Positions 6,366 to 14,875 of a DNA stretch of 64,000 nt are shown piece after piece. The stretch's first letter is position 1. Each line of letters begins with the position of its first letter. Under the pieces are notes generated by a model. That model made no database searches. It was not told the DNA's origin and was given only the letters and a program-made list of their open reading frames with translations. Origin of the DNA: Alteromonas gilva (GTDB lineage Bacteria > Pseudomonadota > Gammaproteobacteria > Enterobacterales > Alteromonadaceae); contig NZ_JAQQXP010000001.1 of the NCBI RefSeq assembly GCF_028595265.1, positions 1,612,001-1,676,000 on the forward strand. Reading direction: 5' to 3'. The position numbers were made by a program, and so were the translations under genes.

Positions 6366-8687
6366 TTATGCATGATAATATTCAGTAATTTCAAGCCAGT
6401 CGATCAACGCTTCAAGGGTGAGTGGCCGGCTAATATAATACCCCTGAGCAACGTCGCAGCCCCAGCGGGCAAGCATGCTCATGGCTTGTTTATCTTCGAT
6501 GCCCTCGGCAACCACTTCGAGATTGAAAGCGGTGGCTAAACCCAAAATGGTATGGACAATTTCCTGGTCATTTTTATCAGTGGTTAAATTTAATACAAAA
6601 CTTTTATCAATTTTGATCGCATTGACCGGCAGGTTTTTCAGATAGGCGAGTGACGAATAGCCGGTACCGAAATCATCAATGGCGATACTAAAGCCTTCAT
6701 CCTGCAGATATCTGAGGTTTTCCACCGCAAGGTTTGCGTCAGCAACCAAATCGCTTTCTGTGATCTCAAGGGTAATATTACTGGCAGATAACTGATGTTC
6801 CGACAGCATAGAAATAAGCTTTTCCAGCAAAGGACGGTTTTGCACATCCTGCGTTGATAAATTAACGGCTGGTTTAATGTTAATGCCTTGCGCTCGCAGG
6901 TGCACGAGATCCGACACCACTCTGGTTAACACCCAGTCAGTAATTTGTTCGATAAAACCAGCCTGTTCGGCTATCGAGATAAATTCATCGGGTGGCACAA
7001 ACCCTAAGGCGTCACTGTTCCAGCGAAGCAGTGCTTCGAGCCCGGTAACCTGGAGCGTTTTTAAACTGACTTTAGGCTGGTACACCAACGACAATTCACT
7101 TTGTTCGCTATGTAAGGCGTGTTTTAAGCCGGTTATAATACTTAAACGACGCAGGTAACGTTGTTCTATCTCGCCGTTAAAGCGTAACAGCCACTTTGTA
7201 CCCAACTCCGCTTCATCCAGTAATATATTCATTTTACGAAATAAATCCTGGGCGTTCCTGGCATCGTCGGGGCAGGTTACTACGGTAAACACCAGCTTTA
7301 TCGGCATTATCAACTCTTGTGTAGCAACCGGCTGCTCTAATATCGAATGAAAGGTCTCAAGCTGTTCATGAGTTAACGGCGTGTCGGTAAACCAAATTAA
7401 CTCCCCCCCTGAAAGCCTGGCAGCGGTGCCGTTCCATCGTTTGACACGTTCGGCAATACAGACGATACAATTGTCTCCGTTGGAGTAACCATAGAGATCG
7501 TTGATGGTTCTGAAATCCCTTATATTGATGCCAATAATTTGCAGAGGGACATTGTTAGTAATCTTGTTTTGTACAATCTCTTCCATGTAAGCGCGGTTGT
7601 ACAACCCGGTTAGCATATCCATTCGGGACTGCATCAGTATGCGTGCTTCACGACTTTGAATACTCTCTTTCATGCGACTGAACGCCTCAGAAAGTTCGTT
7701 TATTTCTACCAGCCGTCCGGTGGTTTTTACCGATCTTTCGTAGTCTCCAGCCGCGAGCAGGTTGGCTGCATTAACCAGGCGAGAAACGGGTTGGCTTACT
7801 CTTCTGGCCATGATCATAGAAGTGATTAGTGCCCCGGCAATCGCAAGCAACGAAATGCTGATAATATTAATCTGCAGTGCCGTAAAGTTGTCAAAATGAG
7901 GAGACACATCCACGGTGAGCGTGATATCCACCTGGTTAGCCAGTGTTTCAGGCAGTTCTACGCTGCGGGTCAAATAGGTGTTTTTCCGCATAAAAGTTAC
8001 GTCAAACCAACTAAAGGATTGCTGATCTGCCTGTAATACCTGCAAGGCTTTATCGTGTGCCAGGCTGCTATGAAGAACCTCCGGGCGGCCGTCAACCAAT
8101 TGTCGGGCCGATACGATAATATCGGCCTGAATGATGGCTTTTATCTGTTTTAAAAATTCGTCGCCGTCTAAAAAACCAATTCCCGCAATCGCAATGGGGG
8201 TAGGAGCGTAAACAGGGAGCATTATCATTTGATAAAGGCTGCCATCGACTATCAGGGCTTCTTCGGCCCCCCCAGCCTCTAATACTTCTTCAATAATCAG
8301 TGAATGGGGAAAAGCGTCTCCCTGGTCAAAATATTGTGGCTGGCTTTCAATCACATCGCCATTAAGGTCAGTCAGCACCATAAAATCAGACTCAATGCGT
8401 TGGCCGTGATTTTGCAATACACTGCGTATAGTGGGCACATCGCCGGTTGCAACGGCTTGCTTAAACCCGAAATCATCCGTTAATACTCTGGCAGAATTCA
8501 ACAACTGCTCGCGGCGGTCGGCAAGCACTTGCTCGAGCACCGTATTGGCGAGTTTAATATTACTGTTAACTTGTTGTAGCGCTGTTTTTGAGGTGACTGT
8601 CCATACATTTGCCACAATCAGGGTGGCGGTAATGGATACACCAATAAAGAGGATCTGAAAGAGCGATTGACGTAGGGTTATGGTCAT
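6366..8687 (-). CDS. Membrane-bound EAL phosphodiesterase with periplasmic sensor, HAMP and degenerate GGDEF
   Basis: 773 residues. Order: transmembrane helix (about 10-30), periplasmic Cache-like sensor (about 35-265), second helix (about 272-292), HAMP linker (RRVSQPVSRLVNAANLLAAGDYE), GGDEF-like domain (about 350-505) and EAL domain (about 515-765). The GGDEF signature has decayed to SGGEL, so cyclase activity is unlikely. The EAL domain looks intact: EALLRW, NLSTQ, LEITESD, IDDFGTGYSSLAYLK, KIDKSFV and AEGIED with the late DVAQGY Gln. It should hydrolyse cyclic-di-GMP at the inner membrane in response to a periplasmic signal. Its start overlaps the cupredoxin gene stop by 4 nt (ATGA), so translation is coupled. 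Confidence 0.93.
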   Translation of the reverse strand: MTITLRQSLFQILFIGVSITATLIVANVWTVTSKTALQQVNSNIKLANTVLEQVLADRREQLLNSARVLTDDFGFKQAVATGDVPTIRSVLQNHGQRIESDFMVLTDLNGDVIESQPQYFDQGDAFPHSLIIEEVLEAGGAEEALIVDGSLYQMIMLPVYAPTPIAIAGIGFLDGDEFLKQIKAIIQADIIVSARQLVDGRPEVLHSSLAHDKALQVLQADQQSFSWFDVTFMRKNTYLTRSVELPETLANQVDITLTVDVSPHFDNFTALQINIISISLLAIAGALITSMIMARRVSQPVSRLVNAANLLAAGDYERSVKTTGRLVEINELSEAFSRMKESIQSREARILMQSRMDMLTGLYNRAYMEEIVQNKITNNVPLQIIGINIRDFRTINDLYGYSNGDNCIVCIAERVKRWNGTAARLSGGELIWFTDTPLTHEQLETFHSILEQPVATQELIMPIKLVFTVVTCPDDARNAQDLFRKMNILLDEAELGTKWLLRFNGEIEQRYLRRLSIITGLKHALHSEQSELSLVYQPKVSLKTLQVTGLEALLRWNSDALGFVPPDEFISIAEQAGFIEQITDWVLTRVVSDLVHLRAQGINIKPAVNLSTQDVQNRPLLEKLISMLSEHQLSASNITLEITESDLVADANLAVENLRYLQDEGFSIAIDDFGTGYSSLAYLKNLPVNAIKIDKSFVLNLTTDKNDQEIVHTILGLATAFNLEVVAEGIEDKQAMSMLARWGCDVAQGYYISRPLTLEALIDWLEITEYYHA

Positions 8688-9361
8688 TGAGAATTAAATT
8701 TTCGTTTGCCAAACACTTTTTTATCTGTGACTGGCGGTGCAATCCGCTCGACAGTGAGTGTTGTATTACTATTGTTAATAGTGTCGACAGTAAACGCCAG
8801 CCGTTCAGTATGATTTAACGATAAATCGGGATGCCAGATAAACACGTCGCCCTGAATATCGCCTATCTCTGCTTGTCCCTGGGAATTTGTTTGCCAGGAC
8901 GGTGATTCTTCACTTACATAAATATAGCCCACCATGGAATCATGGATATTACAGCCAAGTACCACTATTCCCGATTTATCAAACAGCAGGGGGGCAACAG
9001 CGTTGCCGCTGTAGAGCTTAATTTCAAACGGCTTTGGACTGGAAAAACTGTAAACGTGATGACGAATATTATCACTATTAGGAAAACTTACCGTTTGTCC
9101 CCGTTCGATCACCAGAATTTCGGGCACAAATTGCTTATCAACCTGATCCATAATGGCGGGAGGCAGTGAACGTGATGGGGTATCAGGCGTAGTTGCCACA
9201 GGCGCAGAAGCCATCGTTACCACGGCATTAACAACGGGCTGCCCTTTTGAATCCACCAGTATTACGGTACCAGCCTTAACCGCATTTGGCACCATTAAAA
9301 AAAGTACCCAGATGACGAGGTGAGCAACACATGAGACTGGATTTACTACAGGTTTTACCAT
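8684..9361 (-). CDS. Exported cupredoxin-like 'methylamine utilization' family protein
   Basis: 225 residues with a signal peptide (ending near NAVKA, residue 30). The central part is a cupredoxin fold: IERGQTVSFPNSDNIRHHVYSFS supplies the first copper His, and VVLGCNIHDSMVGYIYV supplies Cys, His and Met, the usual type-1 copper ligand set. An N-terminal carboxypeptidase-regulatory-like strand repeat (VILVDSKGQPVVNAVV) precedes it. Such proteins are commonly labelled methylamine utilization proteins although no methylamine genes are nearby. It is the first gene of the four-gene minus-strand operon and is translationally coupled to the EAL gene. A periplasmic electron-transfer or copper/redox sensing partner is an inference. 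Confidence 0.85.
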   Translation of the reverse strand: MVKPVVNPVSCVAHLVIWVLFLMVPNAVKAGTVILVDSKGQPVVNAVVTMASAPVATTPDTPSRSLPPAIMDQVDKQFVPEILVIERGQTVSFPNSDNIRHHVYSFSSPKPFEIKLYSGNAVAPLLFDKSGIVVLGCNIHDSMVGYIYVSEESPSWQTNSQGQAEIGDIQGDVFIWHPDLSLNHTERLAFTVDTINNSNTTLTVERIAPPVTDKKVFGKRKFNSQ

Positions 9362-9389
9362 AATTGCCCTGGCTGTAATTTATACAATG

Positions 9390-9403
9390 TTTACATATAT
9401 CAA
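9390..9403 (-). promoter_or_regulatory. Possible FNR/DNR-type site upstream of the cupredoxin operon
   Basis: On the minus strand the site reads TTGATATATGTAAA: a perfect TTGAT half-site, a 4-nt spacer and GTAAA, one base from the NO-responsive TTGAT-N4-GTCAA pattern and two from the FNR pattern. It lies about 30 nt upstream of the start codon. A TATAAA that could be a -10 lies at 9379-9384, so the site would overlap the core promoter. Confidence 0.3.
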
Positions 9404-9575
9404 TAAAGCATAGCATTTATTTGCGTAGCCCAAATTACCATAGCAATTATTCAGTGACGTTAGCAATTTATATTTATGGTTTTCAATGGCTTCTGTTTAA
9501 TATTTTTGTTCGGTATTTTTACTGCATTTGGGATTTGAAAGAGAGCAATATTAATATCTCCGTCAGAGGGGGTTG

Positions 9576-11897
9576 TTAACTTGTGCCTTTCGGAGGTTTG
9601 ACAGGGGTAATGTCTGATAATACCAGCGAGTTATACAAAGCTGACATATCAATCAGGTGCAGTACATGGGTATAGTTTTTTTGTAAGTCGAGCAGCTTTT
9701 CATACACATCTAAATCAATCTTAGACAGCAGCGCTAAGCGTTGCTTGCTCATTGGCGTGGTACCCGTTTGCAATGGCTGGCTTTCAATGCTCTTCACATA
9801 AAAGGCGACTTGTTTGTCTTCGAGCGATTTTTTCAAACTACTGCGTAATTTCGGGCCAAAGCACTGCTGCTCGGTGAGGCTAATGAGGCTGGCATCGTGC
9901 TTTCTTTCACAGTGAAGCGATAAATGCATTGGCTCCGATTTTTGTAACAGCCGTTTTAATGTAGATGAATCAGGAGGAGATTTATCCATGTCGGCAAAAA
10001 AACCGTGCGTGGGTGTTTTATGTTCGGTCACCGCAAATGGATATAAATCGGTACTTTCTACAGGCGCGTAAACCGTTTTAAGGCGCTGCACCATCAGTCG
10101 GGCAGACACGATTTGTACGGCGGCATTTGGGTAGCAGCGGGAAAAAATTTCCCACAGGCTGCGAAAGTACAGTGTTTGTTGGATTTCTATATTCTGAATA
10201 TTGGTAAAGTAAGCAGACTGACTCGACATGATACCAGCGAGCTTGCCATTTTTATCGCTGGCGATAAGTTGCAATCTCATGCAGGTAGAATCAGGGGCAA
10301 AATGGAGCACTTTATAACGTTGAGCTTTAAGTTTGAGATCGCCTATGGTGACCTTTACTTCGGCCGGTAACTCGCCACCATCGTAATTGAGTAATTGTAA
10401 CTGCATACCGGTTTTTGAAAAATCCCGCACCAAAGCCGGGTAGCTGGTGATCAATCCTACTTTAACATCGGCGTGCTTTTCTATTCTGAAACGAGGTTCA
10501 GTACGCCTGTCCATGTCATTGTCCATTACGAAGTGTAACGGCCAGTGTTGTTGTTCATCAACAAATTGGCGGGGCAGTTTTTGCGCTGGTGGAAGCTGAT
10601 GAACGGTTAAGCCGCCTAATACATCGGTGACACAACGGATGGCTAAAATCTTGGTCAGAGACGATAAATGTTCACGCATTGAGGCTGGAATATCCTGCAG
10701 TACTGCCGCAGTGTAACGCGCTTTATTATCAATATTGTTGAGCCGGTATTGCCATATCTGTAAAGAGTCGTTTTGCAGACCCAGTTGCAAAAACTGGCCG
10801 ACCATGGTGAGTCGTTCCAGTTGGCGTATAGTCGTACATAACGGCAGCATTTTACCGTTGCGCTGGGTAACATTTATGCGCACTACAAAGACTTCTTTAA
10901 ATACGCCCAGCTCTTTTAATATTCGCGCCATAGCTTGCTTACCCGGTAGCAGAGTGCCACTGCGATGAGCGGGATTCTTAACGCTGTTTGCAGCGGTTAA
11001 CATCACCATATCCGGGCGCAGCTCGCCATTCTTCTGCTGATGCATAAATACCGGTATCCATGGCGAACTGTGTACCACTCTGTCGCGGTCGAGGGCCTGC
11101 ATAGCTCGCTCGATCTCAAGGTTGCGATCGAGAGGAAAGCGCAGCATTACTTTGTCCAGGTATTGCTTAATTTTTGCTTGCCAACTGGTATCTTGCTCAG
11201 CCAGTTTCAGGGTAACATTATGGCGCTGGGTACGCTGATCAAACTCAACATGACTGTAGTCATAGTGAATAACCTGATTGAGTGAACACAGGCCGGGAAT
11301 ATTTGGAAATATCAACGGCAATGCCGTTTTGGTGGTGAAGGTAGGGGAACGTGTACACGCTATGACTATCGCTTTAGCATTTAGCGATACAACCGCCACG
11401 CTTCGGCCGTTTTGGTAGGCTTGTGTTGATACCACAAAATTCGGTGTTATTGATAGATCATTATTAAACTGGATATCTTTAAATGATTGGGTCTGTACCA
11501 AAAACGCTTTAATGATCTTTTCACGTAATTTACGCTGGATCTGCGACTGGTAATGCTCTGAATTAGTAATAGACTCGAACACACCCACTGTGTAGCGTTC
11601 CATATAGCGGGCAGATTCTTTATGCAGAATCTCACTGCCCACTTTATCCAGCGCCATTTCAATGCCAAAGTGAGAGAATCGTTTTACCGGGAATTGGGCA
11701 AATGCTGAGTTATCGGCCGGGGCATCAGTTAACGACGTTAAACGCTCTACCTCGCTTTTTATCACTTTGCGGGCTTGCGAATTAAGACGCGACGAAAAGC
11801 GATTTAAGCCTTCAAGCAGTCTTCCCTGTTGCTGATAAGGAATTAACGCCTTAATGACAGGTTGAAACTTCTTTATAATCGTCTGATCTGTACTCAT
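9576..11897 (-). CDS. Large PilZ-domain protein (cyclic-di-GMP receptor)
   Basis: 773 residues, no signal peptide. The first 300 or so residues resemble a conserved Alteromonadales/Vibrio/Shewanella PilZ-associated region (QTIIKKFQPVIKALIPYQQQ). A PilZ domain begins near residue 465 with DRRTEPRFRI, which gives the RxxxR cyclic-di-GMP motif, followed by DFSKTGMQLQL, which gives the D/NxSxxG motif, so binding is expected. A further C-terminal region of about 220 residues has no domain I can name. It lies just downstream of the EAL operon's promoter region on the same strand but is separated by 214 bp, so it is probably a separate unit. The coincidence of size with the EAL protein (773 aa) is accidental. 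Confidence 0.85.
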   Translation of the reverse strand: MSTDQTIIKKFQPVIKALIPYQQQGRLLEGLNRFSSRLNSQARKVIKSEVERLTSLTDAPADNSAFAQFPVKRFSHFGIEMALDKVGSEILHKESARYMERYTVGVFESITNSEHYQSQIQRKLREKIIKAFLVQTQSFKDIQFNNDLSITPNFVVSTQAYQNGRSVAVVSLNAKAIVIACTRSPTFTTKTALPLIFPNIPGLCSLNQVIHYDYSHVEFDQRTQRHNVTLKLAEQDTSWQAKIKQYLDKVMLRFPLDRNLEIERAMQALDRDRVVHSSPWIPVFMHQQKNGELRPDMVMLTAANSVKNPAHRSGTLLPGKQAMARILKELGVFKEVFVVRINVTQRNGKMLPLCTTIRQLERLTMVGQFLQLGLQNDSLQIWQYRLNNIDNKARYTAAVLQDIPASMREHLSSLTKILAIRCVTDVLGGLTVHQLPPAQKLPRQFVDEQQHWPLHFVMDNDMDRRTEPRFRIEKHADVKVGLITSYPALVRDFSKTGMQLQLLNYDGGELPAEVKVTIGDLKLKAQRYKVLHFAPDSTCMRLQLIASDKNGKLAGIMSSQSAYFTNIQNIEIQQTLYFRSLWEIFSRCYPNAAVQIVSARLMVQRLKTVYAPVESTDLYPFAVTEHKTPTHGFFADMDKSPPDSSTLKRLLQKSEPMHLSLHCERKHDASLISLTEQQCFGPKLRSSLKKSLEDKQVAFYVKSIESQPLQTGTTPMSKQRLALLSKIDLDVYEKLLDLQKNYTHVLHLIDMSALYNSLVLSDITPVKPPKGTS

Positions 11898-12179
11898 TGT
11901 TTTTTTTTAAGTACTAATACAACATGAATTTAGCACAGTAACTGGCCACAATGCAGCTGGTTTTTTCAGTTTTTCAAAGGTCGAAATAACCATACGGCAA
12001 TTTAGAAGCCGTGGCATAAAATACTGCGGTTGTATAACTGCACCAGGCGCCAAAGCCTGCCACTAAAAATACCCTGCCACTACCAATAAGTGCGCAGGTA
12101 TCGAAACTCAGCCCCGGACTATGTGAGTTGATTCATTACTGCCTTAAGTAATGGCTAATCAGCCCGGGAATGTGCCTGG

Positions 12180-13076
12180 TTATTTATTATTGGTTGCCGG
12201 GGTCAAGGATGAAATGTATTGCTCTATCACTAAACGCACAAATTGCTGGCAATCTTTTGCTGTAGAGGGATCGTAGTGACCACCGTTGGTTAAATTGTTC
12301 GACAGTACCCGAATACCCAAAAAGGGCACGCTGTAACTGTGGGCAATTTGTGCTGCCGCGGCGGTTTCCATTTCTTCGGTGCTGGTACCAAACTGAGCAT
12401 GTAACCAGGCAATCCGGTCGAGTTCATTGTTCCAAAAATTACCGCTGGCAATGGTGCCTTCAACCACTTTACCGCGCGTGTATTGTTCTTTAACCGCATG
12501 GGCCGCGTGTAAGAGTGCCTCGTTACCCATGTAGTACCGGATCCGCTCTGCATCTTTGGCAGAATCACCTTCACCGGCGCTGCCCTCAGAGGCAAGTAAA
12601 TCCATGGGGAGCCATTCTAGCGGTGCCGAGCCTGTACCGGCTTTTCTGAAAGGGGTTTTAAAATTACTGGCATTCACCGAACGCTTACCCAACACAATGT
12701 CGCCCACCTCAAGCGCAGGATCGTGGCCACCCGAGGTGCCCTGATTAATAATCGCTTGAGGGCGGTAGCGCTCTATGCCAACAGCGGTTGCTGCCGAGGT
12801 ATTTTCCAATCCTTTGCCGGTCTGGGCGACCACCACCGGAAACCCCTTTAGCTTGCCAATATAAAAGGTGACATTCCCGGCTTGTTCGGTGCGAACGCCG
12901 CTTAGCAGTGACGCAAAGTACTCGGCCTCAATGGGCATAGGGCCCTGGATCATCACCGGTGCCTGCGCCGCCGATGTGGTGCTGATCTGTACCTGATTAA
13001 ACCCGGCAGCATACAGTAGTGAACTTAAACAACTAAGCAAAAGGGTGAGTAGTACTAAAGGGATTTTTTTATGCAT
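12180..13076 (-). CDS. Exported 5'-methylthioadenosine/S-adenosylhomocysteine nucleosidase-like protein
   Basis: 298 residues of the PNP/UDP phosphorylase (MTA/SAH nucleosidase) fold preceded by a signal peptide (KKIPLVLLTLLLSCLSSLLYAAG). Family features: GPMPIEAEYFASLL, a GKLKGFPVVVAQTGKG strand, NQGTSGGHDPALEVGDIVLG and the late STEEMETAAAAQIAHS, whose Glu-Met-Glu matches the nucleoside-binding motif; SNNLTNGGHYDPSTA is at the catalytic Asp position but reads Asn. The start at 13076 gives a proper signal peptide and avoids overlap with the upstream transporter gene; an earlier in-frame ATG at 13139 would overlap it. It is 31 nt downstream of the Nramp-like gene, so the two are likely co-transcribed. 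Substrate unproven. Confidence 0.78.
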   Translation of the reverse strand: MHKKIPLVLLTLLLSCLSSLLYAAGFNQVQISTTSAAQAPVMIQGPMPIEAEYFASLLSGVRTEQAGNVTFYIGKLKGFPVVVAQTGKGLENTSAATAVGIERYRPQAIINQGTSGGHDPALEVGDIVLGKRSVNASNFKTPFRKAGTGSAPLEWLPMDLLASEGSAGEGDSAKDAERIRYYMGNEALLHAAHAVKEQYTRGKVVEGTIASGNFWNNELDRIAWLHAQFGTSTEEMETAAAAQIAHSYSVPFLGIRVLSNNLTNGGHYDPSTAKDCQQFVRLVIEQYISSLTPATNNK

Positions 13077-13107
13077 CGTTGTTGCCTTTGTTGGGATAGC
13101 GGAACTG

Positions 13108-14397
13108 CTATAAAAACCATTTCCAGATAATAAATACAATCAGGAAGCCAAATAAGTACGCTAACCCGGCGCGACTTAACCACAGCAGCAGCGCACCGCC
13201 GCGGACTTGTTCATCAATGGCCTGGCGATTAACCAGCCGATAGTTAAGCCAGGCAAAAACAGGGGTGGTGATAAAAGCCAGTGTCATGGCAAATCCTAAC
13301 ATGGCGAGCAGCGCGGCCTTAAAAAACAGCACCATGGCAAAACTGGCGATCGCTACCATGATAAGCCAGGTGGTAAAGACCGTATCAGAAATATCCTGTT
13401 TACCTTTTAACAGCGTATAACACTCTGCCAGCGCCCGGGAATACCCGTCGTAGACAGTCAGGGCTGAACCAAAGATACATAAAAAGGCAATGACAGCAAT
13501 TAAGTAACGCGACCAGTCGCCAATGGTAGAGGCGTAGAGTGCAACCAGTTGATGGGAAAACCCTATGCCGGCCGATGCCAGTTCGTGTTCACCACCATGC
13601 AGTACCAAACTACCCAGCGATAAAAACAGCAGCGCCAGAAGCAAGGTCACAAAATACCCCAGGTTAAAGTCAAACAAAGCAGATTTAGGCGTAACCGCCT
13701 GTTCATTGCATTGTTGCTTAAGCCACAGTGAGGTGATGCCGGAAATTTCGATGGGCGCTGGCATCCAGCCCATGGTTACCACCAAAAAACCAATCGAAGC
13801 GAGTGTCCAGGGGGAGGGCGAAGTAAAGTTGTCAGGCGCGACGGGCCCTTGTTGCCAGGCAATAAATGCTGCGGCGATGGTGGCAACAACCAACGCAACC
13901 ATAATGATCTTTGCGACGTGATTAAGCGAATGGTAATGCCCGCCAATTAGTATGGCCAAAATCGATACCAGTAAAATGCCGGCTAACCAGGGCAGGGCTA
14001 AGTCGAAGGGCACAAAATAGCCCAGTAAGCTGGCAGCAAACAACAACAGTGCAGCGGCGTTAACAAACGACGAAATACCATTGAGTGCAAAACTCATTAT
14101 CAGGTAGGGTTTACCCATCTCCAGATATCCTTGCTGGAGGGTCTTGCGACTGCTGATGGTATAACTGACACCCGCCCTGAAGAACGGGTACTTAAACAGG
14201 TTCACAGCCAGAATTAGCCATACCAGCTGCCAGCCAAACTGAGCTCCGGCCTGGGTTGAGGCGACCAGGTGGCTGCCGCCTATCGCAGCGGTCGCCATGA
14301 GCACGCCGGGCCCCAGTAGTTTAAATAGATTACGAAGTTTTAAAAAAGGGCTGTCAGCGCCAGACTGCCTGGTGGGCACTTTGAATTCCTTTTGCAT
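13108..14397 (-). CDS. Nramp-family transporter relative lacking the canonical metal-binding motifs
   Basis: 429 residues with about 11 hydrophobic helices and the Nramp architecture: LGPGVLMATAAIG in TM1, QAGAQFGWQLVW, and MGWMPAPIEISG in TM6. The canonical TM1 DPGN is replaced by GGSH and the TM6 MPH is replaced by MPA, so standard Mn/Fe coordination is not expected. It belongs to a divergent bacterial branch of unknown substrate. It is followed by the exported nucleosidase-like gene, with which it probably forms an operon, and is divergent from mntP. Usual automatic annotation as a divalent metal transporter should be treated with caution. Confidence 0.82.
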   Translation of the reverse strand: MQKEFKVPTRQSGADSPFLKLRNLFKLLGPGVLMATAAIGGSHLVASTQAGAQFGWQLVWLILAVNLFKYPFFRAGVSYTISSRKTLQQGYLEMGKPYLIMSFALNGISSFVNAAALLLFAASLLGYFVPFDLALPWLAGILLVSILAILIGGHYHSLNHVAKIIMVALVVATIAAAFIAWQQGPVAPDNFTSPSPWTLASIGFLVVTMGWMPAPIEISGITSLWLKQQCNEQAVTPKSALFDFNLGYFVTLLLALLFLSLGSLVLHGGEHELASAGIGFSHQLVALYASTIGDWSRYLIAVIAFLCIFGSALTVYDGYSRALAECYTLLKGKQDISDTVFTTWLIMVAIASFAMVLFFKAALLAMLGFAMTLAFITTPVFAWLNYRLVNRQAIDEQVRGGALLLWLSRAGLAYLFGFLIVFIIWKWFL

Positions 14398-14689
14398 GGG
14401 GATAATTGGTAACGTTATGCCAGTGTAAACTAAAACTACACGTACTTTGAGGGGAATTTAACGCATTTAATGTACTTTATGGCGGATTAGTTGCGGTGAG
14501 GGTAAGTGGTAATGATGTCACTAAAGGGGATGCCGGAGCTGTAAATAACAGTCGGTATGAACGCATCTTGGTTAATAAAACAGCCACTCATCTCTGCAAG
14601 GGCGTAGCAACACAACATCCAATCCAGGTGCCGTCATGCAGGCGCGAAAGACGCAATCAGGTTGCCTTGTTTACACCTTTCGTATTAAT

Positions 14690-14866
14690 ATTGCAGACTT
14701 CGTTGGGGAGTAGCCTGTTTCCATTAGTTATGGAAAAGTTTGTATCAACATAATTGGTCACATTACCATGGTGCAAACACCTCTCGGTTGGCGAGACCAT
14801 CGATATTTCCATGCCCTAAGGTCAGGCGTGTGGTTTTATCGTGGACTCAATATTGCCTGACCGGAG
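14690..14866 (+). promoter_or_regulatory. yybP-ykoY manganese riboswitch of mntP
   Basis: The leader contains two conserved yybP-ykoY elements: TTGGGGAGTAGCC (about 14703-14715) and GGCGAGACC (about 14790-14798), both known from the E. coli mntP riboswitch. The expression platform is visible: GGTCAGGC (14820-14827) can pair with GCCTGACC (14855-14862), directly abutting the GGAG ribosome-binding site (14863-14866). Manganese binding presumably alters access to this site and raises MntP. The remaining 290 bp between the divergent Nramp-like start (14397) and this element holds no gene that I can support. Confidence 0.9.
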
Positions 14867-14875
14867 TTATACACT

